Source of the DNA: Gammaproteobacteria bacterium
Lineage (GTDB): Bacteria > Pseudomonadota > Gammaproteobacteria > J044
Direction of reading: 5' to 3'
Length of the DNA: 10,413 bases
NCBI GenBank assembly: GCA_003696465.1
Contig: RFHG01000281.1
Span: forward strand, 1 to 10,413
Below the pieces are notes generated by a model. It searched no databases. It had not been told where the DNA came from and worked only from the letters and a program-made list of their open reading frames with translations. A program made the translations under genes and the position numbers. Below, in pieces: positions 1 through 8,092 of the stretch (position 1 is the stretch's first letter; each line of letters starts with the position of its first letter).

Positions 1-73
1 CGGCCAGCATGACCGCGAGGTCGGGGCCGATGCCGGCCGGCTCGCCCGGCGTGAAGGCCAGCGGCGCGTGCAG
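1..73 (-). CDS. pdxA: 4-hydroxythreonine-4-phosphate dehydrogenase PdxA, N-terminal fragment (runs off the window)
   Basis: PdxA oxidises 4-phosphohydroxy-L-threonine in the DXP-dependent branch of pyridoxal phosphate (vitamin B6) synthesis, in the cytoplasm. Only about 24 codons are present. They encode LAFTPGEPAGIGPDLAVMLA, which matches the family's N-terminal hallmark TPGEPAGIGPD; its position directly after surA agrees with the E. coli lptD-surA-pdxA order. The start is odd. Between the surA stop and the conserved motif there is no ATG, GTG or TTG in frame, and the first ATG (10..8) lies beyond the motif. A CTG at 73..71 sits 8 nt after a perfect AGGAGG inside the end of surA, so I take CTG as the start, giving an N-terminus of M-H-A-P-L-A-F-T. 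Family identity is secure; the start codon is inferred. Confidence 0.85.
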   Translation of the reverse strand, partial: MHAPLAFTPGEPAGIGPDLAVMLA

Positions 74-76
74 GGC

Positions 77-1432
77 TCAGTCCTCCTCGTCGGGCGCCAG
101 CGCGGGGTCGAGGTATTCGATGTGCGCCTCGTCGAGCAGGCGCCGCTGCCATTCGCGCAGCTGTTCCTCGCGCTTGCGTTCGTACAGGAGCTGGCGGGCG
201 CGGCTGCGCAGCATGTCCACGGTATTGTCCACCCGGCGCCGCTCCAGCAGCTGGACGATGTGCCAGCCGTACTGGCTCTTGAAGGGCTCACTGATCTCGC
301 CCGGCCGGAGCTTCTTCAGTACCTCCTCGAACTCGGGCACGAAGGTGCCGGGGGTGGCCCAGCCGAGGTCGCCGCCCTCGATGGCGCTGCCGGTGTCGTC
401 GGAATAGGCCCGTGCCAGCCGGGCGAAGTCGTCGCCGCCCTCGATCCGCGCCTTGAGCGATTCGAGGGTGGCGCGGGCATCGGCGTCGCTGGTCAGCGCC
501 GAGGTCTTGATGAGGATGTGCCGGGCATGGTTCTGTTCCACCCAGGCCTGCTGGCCGCCGCGCTTGTCCTCCAGGCGGATGATGTGGAAACCGGCCGGGC
601 TGCGGATGATGTCGCTGGTCTCGCCCACCTTGAGCAGCGACAGCGGGCGCACGAAGATCTGCGGCAAGCGTGCCAGCGGCCGCCAGCCCATGTCGCCGCC
701 CTGCAGGGCATAGCGGCCGTCGGACTCGCGCGCCGCGAGGCGGGCGAAGTCGGCCCCCTGGCGCAGTTCCTCGAGCAGGCGCTCGGCCTTCTCGCGCGCC
801 TTGCGCACCTGTTCCGGTGTGGCCTGCTCGGGGACGGCGACGAGGATGTGGCGGATGTGGAATTCGGTGTCCTTGAACAGGTTGCGGCTCTGGCTGGCAA
901 TGAGGTCGTCCACTTCGCGGTCGGACACGCGGACGTTGCGGTCCACCATGCGCTTGTACAGGGCCTGCAGGGCCAGCTCGCGGCGTACTTCCTCGCGAAA
1001 GGCGGCGTAGTCGATGCCTTCGGCCACGATCTTGTCACGGAAGGCCTCGAGGCTCAGATTGTTGGCCCGGGCCAGCCGTTCCATCTGGCGGTCGAGCGTG
1101 AGGTCGTCGATGCGGATGCCGAGGCGCTTGGCGAGCTGCAGTTCCAGGCGCTCCAGCACCAGCCGGCTGAGTACCTGACGGCGCAGGCTCGGCAGGTCGG
1201 GCAGGGCAATGCCCTTCTCCCGGAGCTGGCGCTCGACCCGGTCGAGGCGCTGCATCAGCTCGCGCCAGGTGACCACATCGTCCTCGACGATGGCGATGAT
1301 GCGGTCGATGAGTTCCCTTTGGGCGCCAGCCTCGGTCGCGCTGCCTTCATCGGCCGCCGGCAGGACCACCGGCAGCAGCAGGAGCAGGGCCAGCGTCAGC
1401 GGTCGGAACAGGTGTTCAATCGTTGATCTCAA
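77..1432 (-). CDS. surA: Periplasmic chaperone and peptidyl-prolyl isomerase SurA
   Basis: SurA escorts unfolded outer-membrane proteins, including LptD, across the periplasm to the BAM complex. The 451-residue product has a hydrophobic signal peptide (about residues 8-27, ending LPAA), an N-terminal SurA chaperone region (about 38-170), two parvulin rotamase domains (about 189-290, with FHIRHILVAV and GGDMGW; about 300-398, with ARHILIKT, GGDLGW and YGWHIVQL) and a C-terminal helix (about 405-440) that packs on the N domain in known structures. In E. coli only the second parvulin domain is clearly active as an isomerase, and here it is also the closer match to the family pattern. Length is near the usual 430. 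The start is TTG at 1432..1430, with GGGAG ending about 10 nt upstream and no ATG near the signal peptide. The gene begins inside the end of lptD (17-nt overlap), so coupled expression is likely. Confidence 0.95.
   Translation of the reverse strand: MRSTIEHLFRPLTLALLLLLPVVLPAADEGSATEAGAQRELIDRIIAIVEDDVVTWRELMQRLDRVERQLREKGIALPDLPSLRRQVLSRLVLERLELQLAKRLGIRIDDLTLDRQMERLARANNLSLEAFRDKIVAEGIDYAAFREEVRRELALQALYKRMVDRNVRVSDREVDDLIASQSRNLFKDTEFHIRHILVAVPEQATPEQVRKAREKAERLLEELRQGADFARLAARESDGRYALQGGDMGWRPLARLPQIFVRPLSLLKVGETSDIIRSPAGFHIIRLEDKRGGQQAWVEQNHARHILIKTSALTSDADARATLESLKARIEGGDDFARLARAYSDDTGSAIEGGDLGWATPGTFVPEFEEVLKKLRPGEISEPFKSQYGWHIVQLLERRRVDNTVDMLRSRARQLLYERKREEQLREWQRRLLDEAHIEYLDPALAPDEED
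82..87 (-). promoter_or_regulatory. Shine-Dalgarno sequence for pdxA, embedded in the last codons of surA
   Basis: AGGAGG reads 87..82 on the minus strand, within the Glu-Glu-Asp codons that end surA. It is 8 nt upstream of CTG at 73..71, an ideal distance. It decides the unusual CTG start, and its overlap with surA implies coupled translation of surA and pdxA. Confidence 0.6.
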
Positions 1433-3674
1433 GTCCGGGTATCTCCCGTTGGATGGTCCGGTCGGCGCGGTCGCCGAGGGCGCCCAGCCCCTTCAGCACC
1501 AGTTGCAGTTGCACGCCGGTATGGTATTCGCCGGGCGTGGTACCCACGAAGCGCCGCGCGACCATGCGCAGGCGCCAGCAGCAGCTGTCGTATTCCAGCC
1601 CGGCCAGGGTCTCGATATCCGAGTCGTCGCGCAGCGAATGGTTCCATCGTGCCACCGCCAGCCAGGCAGGCGTCAGCTTCCAGGCAGCGGACAGGTCGGT
1701 CTGTTCGAAATTGTCGCGGTCGTAGCGATAGCCGAGGTTGATCACGCGCTGGCCGTCGCGGCGGTATTGTACGCCAAAACTGCTGCGCACGGTCTCTTCC
1801 CGCCCGGGATTCCACAGTAGCGAGGCGTTACCGCGCCACATGGGATGCGGGGTGAGCGAGAGTTCGAGCGCCGCGTCCGAGAGGGTGTCGGTTTCCGGCA
1901 GCGCGCCGGGCAGGGTAACGCGCCTGCTGTCGAAGTAGCGCACGATGCCGCCGCTGATGCGGCCCAGCTCGCGTCCGCTGGTGAGCCAGCGGCTGGTCAG
2001 GGCCAGGGTCAGCTGGTTGGCGTCACCCACGCGGTCGGGACCGGTAAAGCGTTCCGGCCGGAACATCTGGCCGAAGCTGAAGCTGGCCAGCCCGGTGTCG
2101 AACAGGGGAATGTCGGTCTGGTCGCGGTAGGGCTTGTACAGGTAGTAGATGCGCGGTTCCAGCGTCTGCCGGTGGCGGCCGTCGAGGCGGTCGAAGTAGA
2201 GCCCGCCGTCGAGCGCGAACACGGGCAGCGCGCGGGTGATGGCGGTCGGCTCACCCGGATTGCGGTTGTCGAGCTGGTACTGGGTCATGCGCCAGGCCAG
2301 GCTTGGGCGCGCATAGCCCCAGGGACGCTGCAGCGGCAGGCTCACACGCGGGGTGAGGTCCAGCCGGCGCGTGGTGACGCTGTTTTCGCGCCAGTAGTGC
2401 ACCCATTCGCCATCCAGCGACCAGTCGAGGCCGAGCCGGTTGGGGTAGTCGAGCCCGAGCCGGAGCTGGGGCAGGCGCTGGTAGGGCCGGGCGCTGGCGG
2501 CAATGCTCTGGTCCAGCGTCTGGAAGGACTCGACCCGCAGCAGGGCACTGATGTGCGGGTCGCGGTATTCCAGCTCGCCCAGGCGTTGCAGGTGGCTGGT
2601 GCTGGCCAGTGCCAGATTGGTGGCAAAGTCGTTGAAGTAGTCGCTGTCGGAGGCGGCATCGAGTACGACCCGGCTGCGCAGGCGCGCCAGCGGGTGACCG
2701 TCGTGCCGCCAGCCCCCGTACCAGCGTTCGGTTCCGTCGCGTGCACGGTCGCGCGGCAGCCAGTCGAACTGCAGCTTCCCGGTATTGTGCCGGTGCAGGT
2801 AGCGAAACTCGGTATCGAGCCCCGCCCCGCGGTGCGACATGTAGCGCGGGGTCAGGGTGGCGTCGTAGTTGGGTGCAATGTTCCAGTACCAGGGCACGGC
2901 CAGCTCGGCCCCGCGCTGGCTCGAGCTGCCGAATTCCGGGTAGAGAAAGCCGGTCTTGCGCCGGTCGTCGATGGGGAAGTCGATCCAGGGGGTATACAGA
3001 ATCGGCACGCGCATGAAGCGCAGCAGGGCGTGCCGGGCCGTGCCGCGACCGCTCTGCTGGTCGAGGTGGATGTCGCGCGCGCTCAGCAGCCAGTCCTCGC
3101 GTTGCGGGGGGCAGCTGGTGAGGCTGGCCCGCTCGAGTTGCAGCCGGTCGCGGTCGAGCACCCGGATCTGTTCGGCCATGCCGCGCAGGTCCTGCTGCTG
3201 CAGCCGGAAGCGTGCTGCCGGGATCTCGGCCGTCTCGTCGGCCAGGCGAATCTCCGTTTCCGGTGCCTCTACCGCATAGGCCCCGGTCAGGATGCGTACT
3301 CCGCCGCGCAGGTGCGCACGTTCGCCGGCGAGGTCGTAGTCCACCTGCCCGGCCTCGAGCACGCGACCGGCCTGTTCGATGCGCACATGCCCCTCGAGTC
3401 GCAGTGTCCGGTCGATGAACATCTCTGCCAGATCGGCGCTGATGCGGATGCGGGGGTCATCGGCGGCCAGACCACTCGGCGTGTCCGGGACGGCCGGGTT
3501 GGGCAGGGCGGGGCATGAGGCCGCAAGCCCGGATACAGGCAGCCAGCAGGCCAGCCCCAGCCCGAACAGGGCGGCAGCCGAGCGCCGTGCGGGCCGTTGC
3601 GAAACGCGCCCGTGCACGGGATGCGGGTGCACGCTCCGGGCGGATTGGCCGGTCAGAACGGGTATGCGTTTCAC
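1416..3674 (-). CDS. lptD: LPS-assembly outer-membrane protein LptD
   Basis: LptD is the outer-membrane barrel that, with the lipoprotein LptE, inserts lipopolysaccharide into the outer leaflet at the end of the Lpt bridge. From the chosen start the product is 752 residues (E. coli 784). It has a signal peptide with hydrophobic core about 32-51, an OstA/LptA-like beta-jellyroll (about 75-190, beginning near IRISADLAEMF) and a C-terminal barrel (about 215-725) with family patterns PWIDFPIDDRRKTGFLYPE, LEPRIYYLY and GQMFRPERFTGPDRVGDANQ. The four mature cysteines, C54, C188 and the adjacent C698-C699, match the pattern that forms the essential inter-domain disulfides in E. coli. No ATG lies near the signal peptide. 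I chose GTG 3674..3672 (Met-Lys-Arg start), though its GGAGG is a long 15 nt away; GTG at 3617 would give a shorter n-region. The identity is certain, the start is not. Confidence 0.93.
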   Translation of the reverse strand: MKRIPVLTGQSARSVHPHPVHGRVSQRPARRSAAALFGLGLACWLPVSGLAASCPALPNPAVPDTPSGLAADDPRIRISADLAEMFIDRTLRLEGHVRIEQAGRVLEAGQVDYDLAGERAHLRGGVRILTGAYAVEAPETEIRLADETAEIPAARFRLQQQDLRGMAEQIRVLDRDRLQLERASLTSCPPQREDWLLSARDIHLDQQSGRGTARHALLRFMRVPILYTPWIDFPIDDRRKTGFLYPEFGSSSQRGAELAVPWYWNIAPNYDATLTPRYMSHRGAGLDTEFRYLHRHNTGKLQFDWLPRDRARDGTERWYGGWRHDGHPLARLRSRVVLDAASDSDYFNDFATNLALASTSHLQRLGELEYRDPHISALLRVESFQTLDQSIAASARPYQRLPQLRLGLDYPNRLGLDWSLDGEWVHYWRENSVTTRRLDLTPRVSLPLQRPWGYARPSLAWRMTQYQLDNRNPGEPTAITRALPVFALDGGLYFDRLDGRHRQTLEPRIYYLYKPYRDQTDIPLFDTGLASFSFGQMFRPERFTGPDRVGDANQLTLALTSRWLTSGRELGRISGGIVRYFDSRRVTLPGALPETDTLSDAALELSLTPHPMWRGNASLLWNPGREETVRSSFGVQYRRDGQRVINLGYRYDRDNFEQTDLSAAWKLTPAWLAVARWNHSLRDDSDIETLAGLEYDSCCWRLRMVARRFVGTTPGEYHTGVQLQLVLKGLGALGDRADRTIQREIPGLEIND

Positions 3675-3708
3675 GGGGTGGCAGGCTTTCCTCCAGCGGG
3701 TGGCCCAG

Positions 3709-3737
3709 TTTATCGGAAGCGTGACGTATCCCGCCAG
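3709..3737 (-). promoter_or_regulatory. Possible sigma-70-type promoter for lptD-surA-pdxA
   Basis: On the minus strand GATAAA (3714..3709, four of six matches to TATAAT) lies 17 nt after CTGGCG (3737..3732, three of six matches to TTGACA). This predicts transcription starting near 3702, about 28 nt before the GTG start. It is the best candidate in the 153-nt divergent gap, but it is weak. I saw no convincing promoter for the plus-strand operon in the same gap, nor a good sigma-E site. Confidence 0.3.
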
Positions 3738-3827
3738 CCGGACAGGGGCCGAAACGGCGGCGGATGTGCTTGAACGCGGAACGGGCGCTGTGTCAGAGTG
3801 CATCCTTTCCGTGCCGGAGTTCGGAGC

Positions 3828-4943
3828 ATGAGTGTGGTATCGCGTCGCTGGCTGATCCTGCTGGCGGTCATCGCCATTGCCCTTTTCCTGCTCGTCGTGC
3901 TGCGCCCGCAGCCCGACCGGCAGCTGCGCGAGGTGGCGCCGCTGCGGGTGAGCCTGTACGAGGTGCAGCCGCAGGACCTGACCCGGCATGCACGCTACAC
4001 CGGTGTGCTGCGGCCGGCGCATGAGGCCTCGCTGCGCTTCGAGGTGGCCGGACGGGTGCTGGAACGGCTGCATGAGCCGGGCGAAGCGGTGGCGTCCGGC
4101 GAGCCGATTCTGCGCCTGGACGACCGCGAATACGCCAGCAAGGTGGCCGAGGCCGAGGCCGTGCTGGCGCGTGATCGGCGGCTGCTGGAGCTGGCCGAGC
4201 GCAACATCCGTTTGCAGGAGGCCGAGGTGGCCCGGCTGGAGAAGCTGAGCGGGCGCAAGCTGGCCTCGCATACCCAGCTCGACAATGCGCGGCAGAAGCT
4301 CAATGCCCTGCGCACCGATGCGGCGCGGCTGCGCTACTCGGTGGACGCCAATGCGGCGCGCCTCGCGCGGGCGCGACTCGACCTCGAACGAACCCGCCTG
4401 GTGGCGCCCTTCGAGGGTCGGGTCAATGCCGTGCTGCTGGATGTGGGCGACTATGCCACCCGCGGGAGCGAGGCGGCCGAGGTGGTGGATGACCGGCAGC
4501 TGGAGCTCCCTATCTATGTGCCGGCCAGCGAGGGCCTGGCCGTGCACATCGGCGACACGGCCGAGGTGCAAGTGGGCGACCGCCGGCTGCAGGCCGAGGT
4601 GGTGGCAGTCCAGCCGGATCCCGATCCGCGCAGCTTTACAAGGGCGGTGCGCCTTCGGCTGCCGCCGCAGACCGGGCGCCCCGGTGCGCTGGCCTCGGCC
4701 GATCTGGTCACCGGCCAGTATCCGGATGCGCTGGCGGTGCCGGTCTCCGCCCTGCTCAACGACGAGGGCCACCGGTACGTGTTCGTCTATCACGATGGCC
4801 GGCTCGAACGCCGCGAGGTACACACCGGCCCGCGCGTGGGCGACCTGCGCATCGTGCTCAAGGGCCTCCGGGCCGGCGAGCGGGTAGTGGCGCGGGATGT
4901 GGCCGGGCTGGCCGACGGCCAGCAGGTGGTGGCGGGCGGCTGA
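3828..4943 (+). CDS. RND efflux periplasmic adaptor (HlyD/AcrA-type membrane fusion protein)
   Basis: Adaptors of this family link an inner-membrane RND pump to an outer-membrane channel across the periplasm. The 371-residue product has an N-terminal membrane anchor (about residues 8-25) with no lipobox cysteine. It then shows the first lipoyl half (about 65-102, LRFEVAGRVLERL then GEPILRLDDREY), an alpha-helical hairpin (about 103-185, Glu/Arg/Leu/Ala rich), the second lipoyl half (about 186-212, LVAPFEGRVNAVLLDVGDYA) and beta-barrel and membrane-proximal domains to the end. The ATG at 3828 has GGAG 8 nt upstream. A GTG 30 nt earlier would add ten residues before the anchor and lacks a comparable site. 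The gene ends 2 nt before the pump, so the two are almost certainly one unit. The substrate cannot be read from the sequence. Confidence 0.93.
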   Translation: MSVVSRRWLILLAVIAIALFLLVVLRPQPDRQLREVAPLRVSLYEVQPQDLTRHARYTGVLRPAHEASLRFEVAGRVLERLHEPGEAVASGEPILRLDDREYASKVAEAEAVLARDRRLLELAERNIRLQEAEVARLEKLSGRKLASHTQLDNARQKLNALRTDAARLRYSVDANAARLARARLDLERTRLVAPFEGRVNAVLLDVGDYATRGSEAAEVVDDRQLELPIYVPASEGLAVHIGDTAEVQVGDRRLQAEVVAVQPDPDPRSFTRAVRLRLPPQTGRPGALASADLVTGQYPDALAVPVSALLNDEGHRYVFVYHDGRLERREVHTGPRVGDLRIVLKGLRAGERVVARDVAGLADGQQVVAGG

Positions 4944-4945
4944 GC

Positions 4946-7900
4946 ATGGGCGTCATCCGCTTTTCCATCAATCACCCCCTGCTGGTGAATCTGCTGCTGG
5001 TGCTGGTGGTGCTGGGCGGCGTGCTGGCCTGGCGCGCCATGCCGCAGGAAATGCTGCCCACCGTGGCGCTGGACAAGGTCTCCATCCGTACCGTGTACGA
5101 GGGTGCTCCGCCCGAGGAGGTGGAGCGACAGGTCACGGTGGTGATCGAGGATGCCCTGGACGGGCTGCCGGATGTCGATACGGTGACCTCCACCAGTGCC
5201 GAGGGGCTTTCCAGCATCCTCATCAAGCTCAAGCAGGGGACCGATGTCGATGCCTTTCTCGATGACCTGCGCGACACCGTGGACCAGATCGACGACCTGC
5301 CCGAGGAGGCCGAGACCCCCCGCATCACGCGGCTGAAGACGCGCTTCCCGGTCATCAGCCTGGCGTTGCATGGCGAGGTCTCTGCAGGCTTTCTCAATGA
5401 GCACGCAGAGCGCATCAAGCGGCGCCTGCTGCAGCTCCCGGGGGTGGCCAGCGTGGGCATTGCCGGCGACCGGGAATGGGAAATCTGGGTGGAGATCGAT
5501 CCGCAGGTGCTGGCCGCCCACCGGGTCAGTCTCGACCGGGTGACCCGGGTGCTGCGCGACAACCTGCGTGATCTGCCCGGTGGTTCGATCAAGGCGCGCG
5601 AGGGCGATATCCTGCTGCGCGGCCTCGGCGCGGCCCCCGATCTGGAGCAGCTGCGGCGGCTGCCGCTTGTCAGCGACGAGGCCGGGCGGCAACTGCTGCT
5701 GGGTCAGGTGGCCCGGGTCGAGATGCGTCTCGAGGAACCCACCACGCTGGGGCGCTTCGATGGCCATCCGTCGATCAACCTCACGGTCAACAAGACGGCC
5801 GATGCCTCCACCATTACCGTGGCCGAACAGGTGCGGGCGCTGGCCGCCGAGCTGCAGCAGGAGCTTCCCCCCACCCTGAGCCTGGGGGTGTTCTCCGATC
5901 TTTCGGTCTATGTGCGCACCCGTCTGGAGACGGTCAAGTCCTCGGGCATTGTCGGCCTGGCCATGGTGCTGCTCTCGCTGTATCTGTTTCTGAACTTCCG
6001 CATCGCCCTGATTACCGCCATGGGCATCCCGGTGTCGATCCTGGTGGCGGTGATCGCCATGTTCGCGCTGGGCTACACCATCAACATGGTGTCGCTGTTC
6101 GCCTTCCTCATTGCCCTGGGCATGATCGTGGACGACGCCATCATCGTCACCGAGAACATTTACCGCCATATCGAGGAGGGCATGGCGCCACGCGAGGCGG
6201 CCGAGCTGGGCGCGCGCGAGGTGTTCTGGCCGGTGGTGGCCTCCACCACCACCACGATCGCCGCCTTCCTGCCGATGTTTGCCATTGGCGGCACCATGGG
6301 CAAGTTCATCGAGGTGATTCCGGTGGTGGTCTCGGCCTCGCTGCTCGGCTCACTGCTCGAGGCCTTCGTGGTGCTGCCCTCGCACGCCGCCGAGATGCTG
6401 CGCCTGGAGCACAGCGCGGGCCGCCGGCTGGTGGACTGGGGCCGCTGGCTCGAGCGCTACACGCGCTTCCTGAAGTGGTCGCTGCACAACCGCTACTACA
6501 TGGCCACCGCCACCCTGGGCGCGCTGGCCATCAGCCTGGTGCTGGCGGTGGCCTATCTGCCCTTCCAGCTCTTCGGGCATGTCGAGATCGGCCAGTTCTT
6601 CCTCAATGTCGAGGCGCCCAATACCTACGCTCTGGAGGACTCCGAGCGCCTGGCCGAGGAGATCGAGCAGGCCATCCTCGAGGTGGTGGGCAATGATGAG
6701 CTGGACACCATGCTGACCAATGTCGGCGTGAGCTTCATCGACTTCAACCGGGTGCGGCTGGGCAGTCAGTACATCCAGTTCATCATCGACCTGAAGAAGC
6801 AGCGGCCGCGGGGCTTCATCGAGCGCTTCGTCTCGCCGCTGGTCAATCTGCGCTTCTCCTGGGAGGGCAGCCGCGAGCGCGAGACCGAGGACATCATCAA
6901 CGCCGTGCGCAAGCGGGTCGAGGGCATAGCCGGCATTCAGCGCATGGCCATCCTGCGCCCGCAGGGCGGGCCCAGCGGGGCCGATATCGAGGTGGGCGTG
7001 ATCGGCGACGACATCAACCGTCTGCTGCCGGTGGCCGGCGAGCTGGCCGATTGGCTGAAGCGGGTGCCCGGGGTACACGACGTGCGGCAGGACCTGGAGC
7101 CGGGCAAGCTGGAATATCGCTACACCCTGAACGAGCGCGGGCGTCGGCTCGGACTGGATCAGGCCACGCTGGCGCGGGCGGTGCGGGCCGGCTTCCTCGG
7201 CCTGGAGGCGGTGCAGGTCAACTGGACCGAGGACCGCTATCCGGTACGCCTCATCTATGACGAGGCGGTGCGCCACCAGGGCGATGCCCTGGCCCGGCTG
7301 CCCATTGCGCTGGACGACGGCCGCCTGGTGTATCTGGGGGACGTGGCCGACATCAGCCTGACCCGCGGGCTTTCCACCATCCATCGCCGCGACGGGCAGC
7401 GCCTGGCCACCATCACCGCGGAGGTCGACTCCTCGGTGACCACTCCGCTGCAGGTCACCGGGCGCATCGAGCGCGAATTCGCCGACCTGCCGGAGCGGCA
7501 CCCGGGCCATCGGCTGATCTTCCTTGGCGAGAAGAAGGAGGCCGGCGATTCACTGGCCGACATGAAGCGCGCGCTGGTCATCTCCCTGGCCATCATCTTC
7601 GTCATTCTGGCGGCCCTGTTCAATTCCCTGCTCGACCCGCTGATCGTGATGTTCGCCATTCCCTTCGGCATCATCGGCGTGGTCTTCGGCCACCTCCTGT
7701 TCGGACATCACCTGCAGTTCCTGTCCATGGTCGGCTTCCTGGCGCTGACCGGCATCGTGGTCAACGACTCGCTGATCCTGGTCGACTTCTTTCTCCATGC
7801 CAGACGCCGCGGCATGGATCGCATCAGTGCCATGGTCCGTGCCGGGCGGGTACGCATCCGTCCCATCCTGCTGACCAGCATTACCACCTTTCTCGGCATT

Positions 7901-8092
7901 TCTCCGCTCATCTTCTTTGCCAGCGGCCAGACCCGGTTCCTGTCACCGATGGCGGTCAGTCTCGGCTTTGGACTGATGTTCGCTACCGTACTGATCCTGA
8001 TTGCGTTACCCTGTTTCTATCTGATTGCGGACGACCTGCGCGGCAGGTTCCTTCGTGCAACCCTCAAACACCAGAGTGAACGCCCGGCATGA
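4946..8092 (+). CDS. RND-family efflux pump, inner-membrane permease
   Basis: This is a proton-driven tripartite efflux pump subunit (AcrB/MdtB superfamily) of 1048 residues, the family's usual length. It shows the duplicated plan: TM1 (about 12-30), a large periplasmic loop, TM2-6 (about 335-480), TM7 (about 519-539), a second periplasmic loop, and TM8-12 (about 874-1025). The TM4 proton-relay pair is present as D396-D397 in GMIVDDAIIVTEN. In TM10, where AcrB has an essential lysine (AKNAILIVEF), this protein has GIVVNDSLILVDF with N940-D941. It therefore belongs to a divergent RND branch, neither classical drug (HAE1) nor the heavy-metal CusA type, which has a glutamate there. Neighbours are the adaptor 2 nt upstream and an ATGA-overlapping small gene downstream. 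No outer-membrane channel is encoded nearby. The export substrate is unknown. Confidence 0.94.
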   Translation: MGVIRFSINHPLLVNLLLVLVVLGGVLAWRAMPQEMLPTVALDKVSIRTVYEGAPPEEVERQVTVVIEDALDGLPDVDTVTSTSAEGLSSILIKLKQGTDVDAFLDDLRDTVDQIDDLPEEAETPRITRLKTRFPVISLALHGEVSAGFLNEHAERIKRRLLQLPGVASVGIAGDREWEIWVEIDPQVLAAHRVSLDRVTRVLRDNLRDLPGGSIKAREGDILLRGLGAAPDLEQLRRLPLVSDEAGRQLLLGQVARVEMRLEEPTTLGRFDGHPSINLTVNKTADASTITVAEQVRALAAELQQELPPTLSLGVFSDLSVYVRTRLETVKSSGIVGLAMVLLSLYLFLNFRIALITAMGIPVSILVAVIAMFALGYTINMVSLFAFLIALGMIVDDAIIVTENIYRHIEEGMAPREAAELGAREVFWPVVASTTTTIAAFLPMFAIGGTMGKFIEVIPVVVSASLLGSLLEAFVVLPSHAAEMLRLEHSAGRRLVDWGRWLERYTRFLKWSLHNRYYMATATLGALAISLVLAVAYLPFQLFGHVEIGQFFLNVEAPNTYALEDSERLAEEIEQAILEVVGNDELDTMLTNVGVSFIDFNRVRLGSQYIQFIIDLKKQRPRGFIERFVSPLVNLRFSWEGSRERETEDIINAVRKRVEGIAGIQRMAILRPQGGPSGADIEVGVIGDDINRLLPVAGELADWLKRVPGVHDVRQDLEPGKLEYRYTLNERGRRLGLDQATLARAVRAGFLGLEAVQVNWTEDRYPVRLIYDEAVRHQGDALARLPIALDDGRLVYLGDVADISLTRGLSTIHRRDGQRLATITAEVDSSVTTPLQVTGRIEREFADLPERHPGHRLIFLGEKKEAGDSLADMKRALVISLAIIFVILAALFNSLLDPLIVMFAIPFGIIGVVFGHLLFGHHLQFLSMVGFLALTGIVVNDSLILVDFFLHARRRGMDRISAMVRAGRVRIRPILLTSITTFLGISPLIFFASGQTRFLSPMAVSLGFGLMFATVLILIALPCFYLIADDLRGRFLRATLKHQSERPA

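Noticed and set aside
68..1426. A long plus-strand open frame opposite surA (about 452 residues).
   Set aside because: It is the complement of an unmistakable surA; long antisense frames are expected at this GC content, and the product resembles no family.
1845..3518. A 557-residue plus-strand open frame opposite lptD.
   Set aside because: It is antisense to lptD, whose cysteines and barrel motifs are all in place. The product is Val/Gln/Ala rich with no recognisable domain.
3795..3826. A sigma-E-like promoter upstream of lptD (CGAACTC followed by TCTGA on the minus strand).
   Set aside because: The spacing is about 19 nt, not the usual 15-16, and the -35 match is incomplete.
3798..3827. 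A GTG start for the adaptor 30 nt upstream of the chosen ATG.
   Set aside because: The ATG at 3828 has GGAG at an ideal 8 nt, and the extra residues would only lengthen the cytoplasmic stub.
3675..4823. Extension of the lptD frame upstream as far as 4823.
   Set aside because: The frame merely stays open antisense to the adaptor gene. A signal peptide must be near the N-terminus, so translation cannot begin that far away.
4790..6169. A minus-strand open frame of 459 residues opposite the RND gene, and another at 6350..7510.
   Set aside because: Both are His/Gln/Asp-rich antisense shadows of the RND coding sequence.
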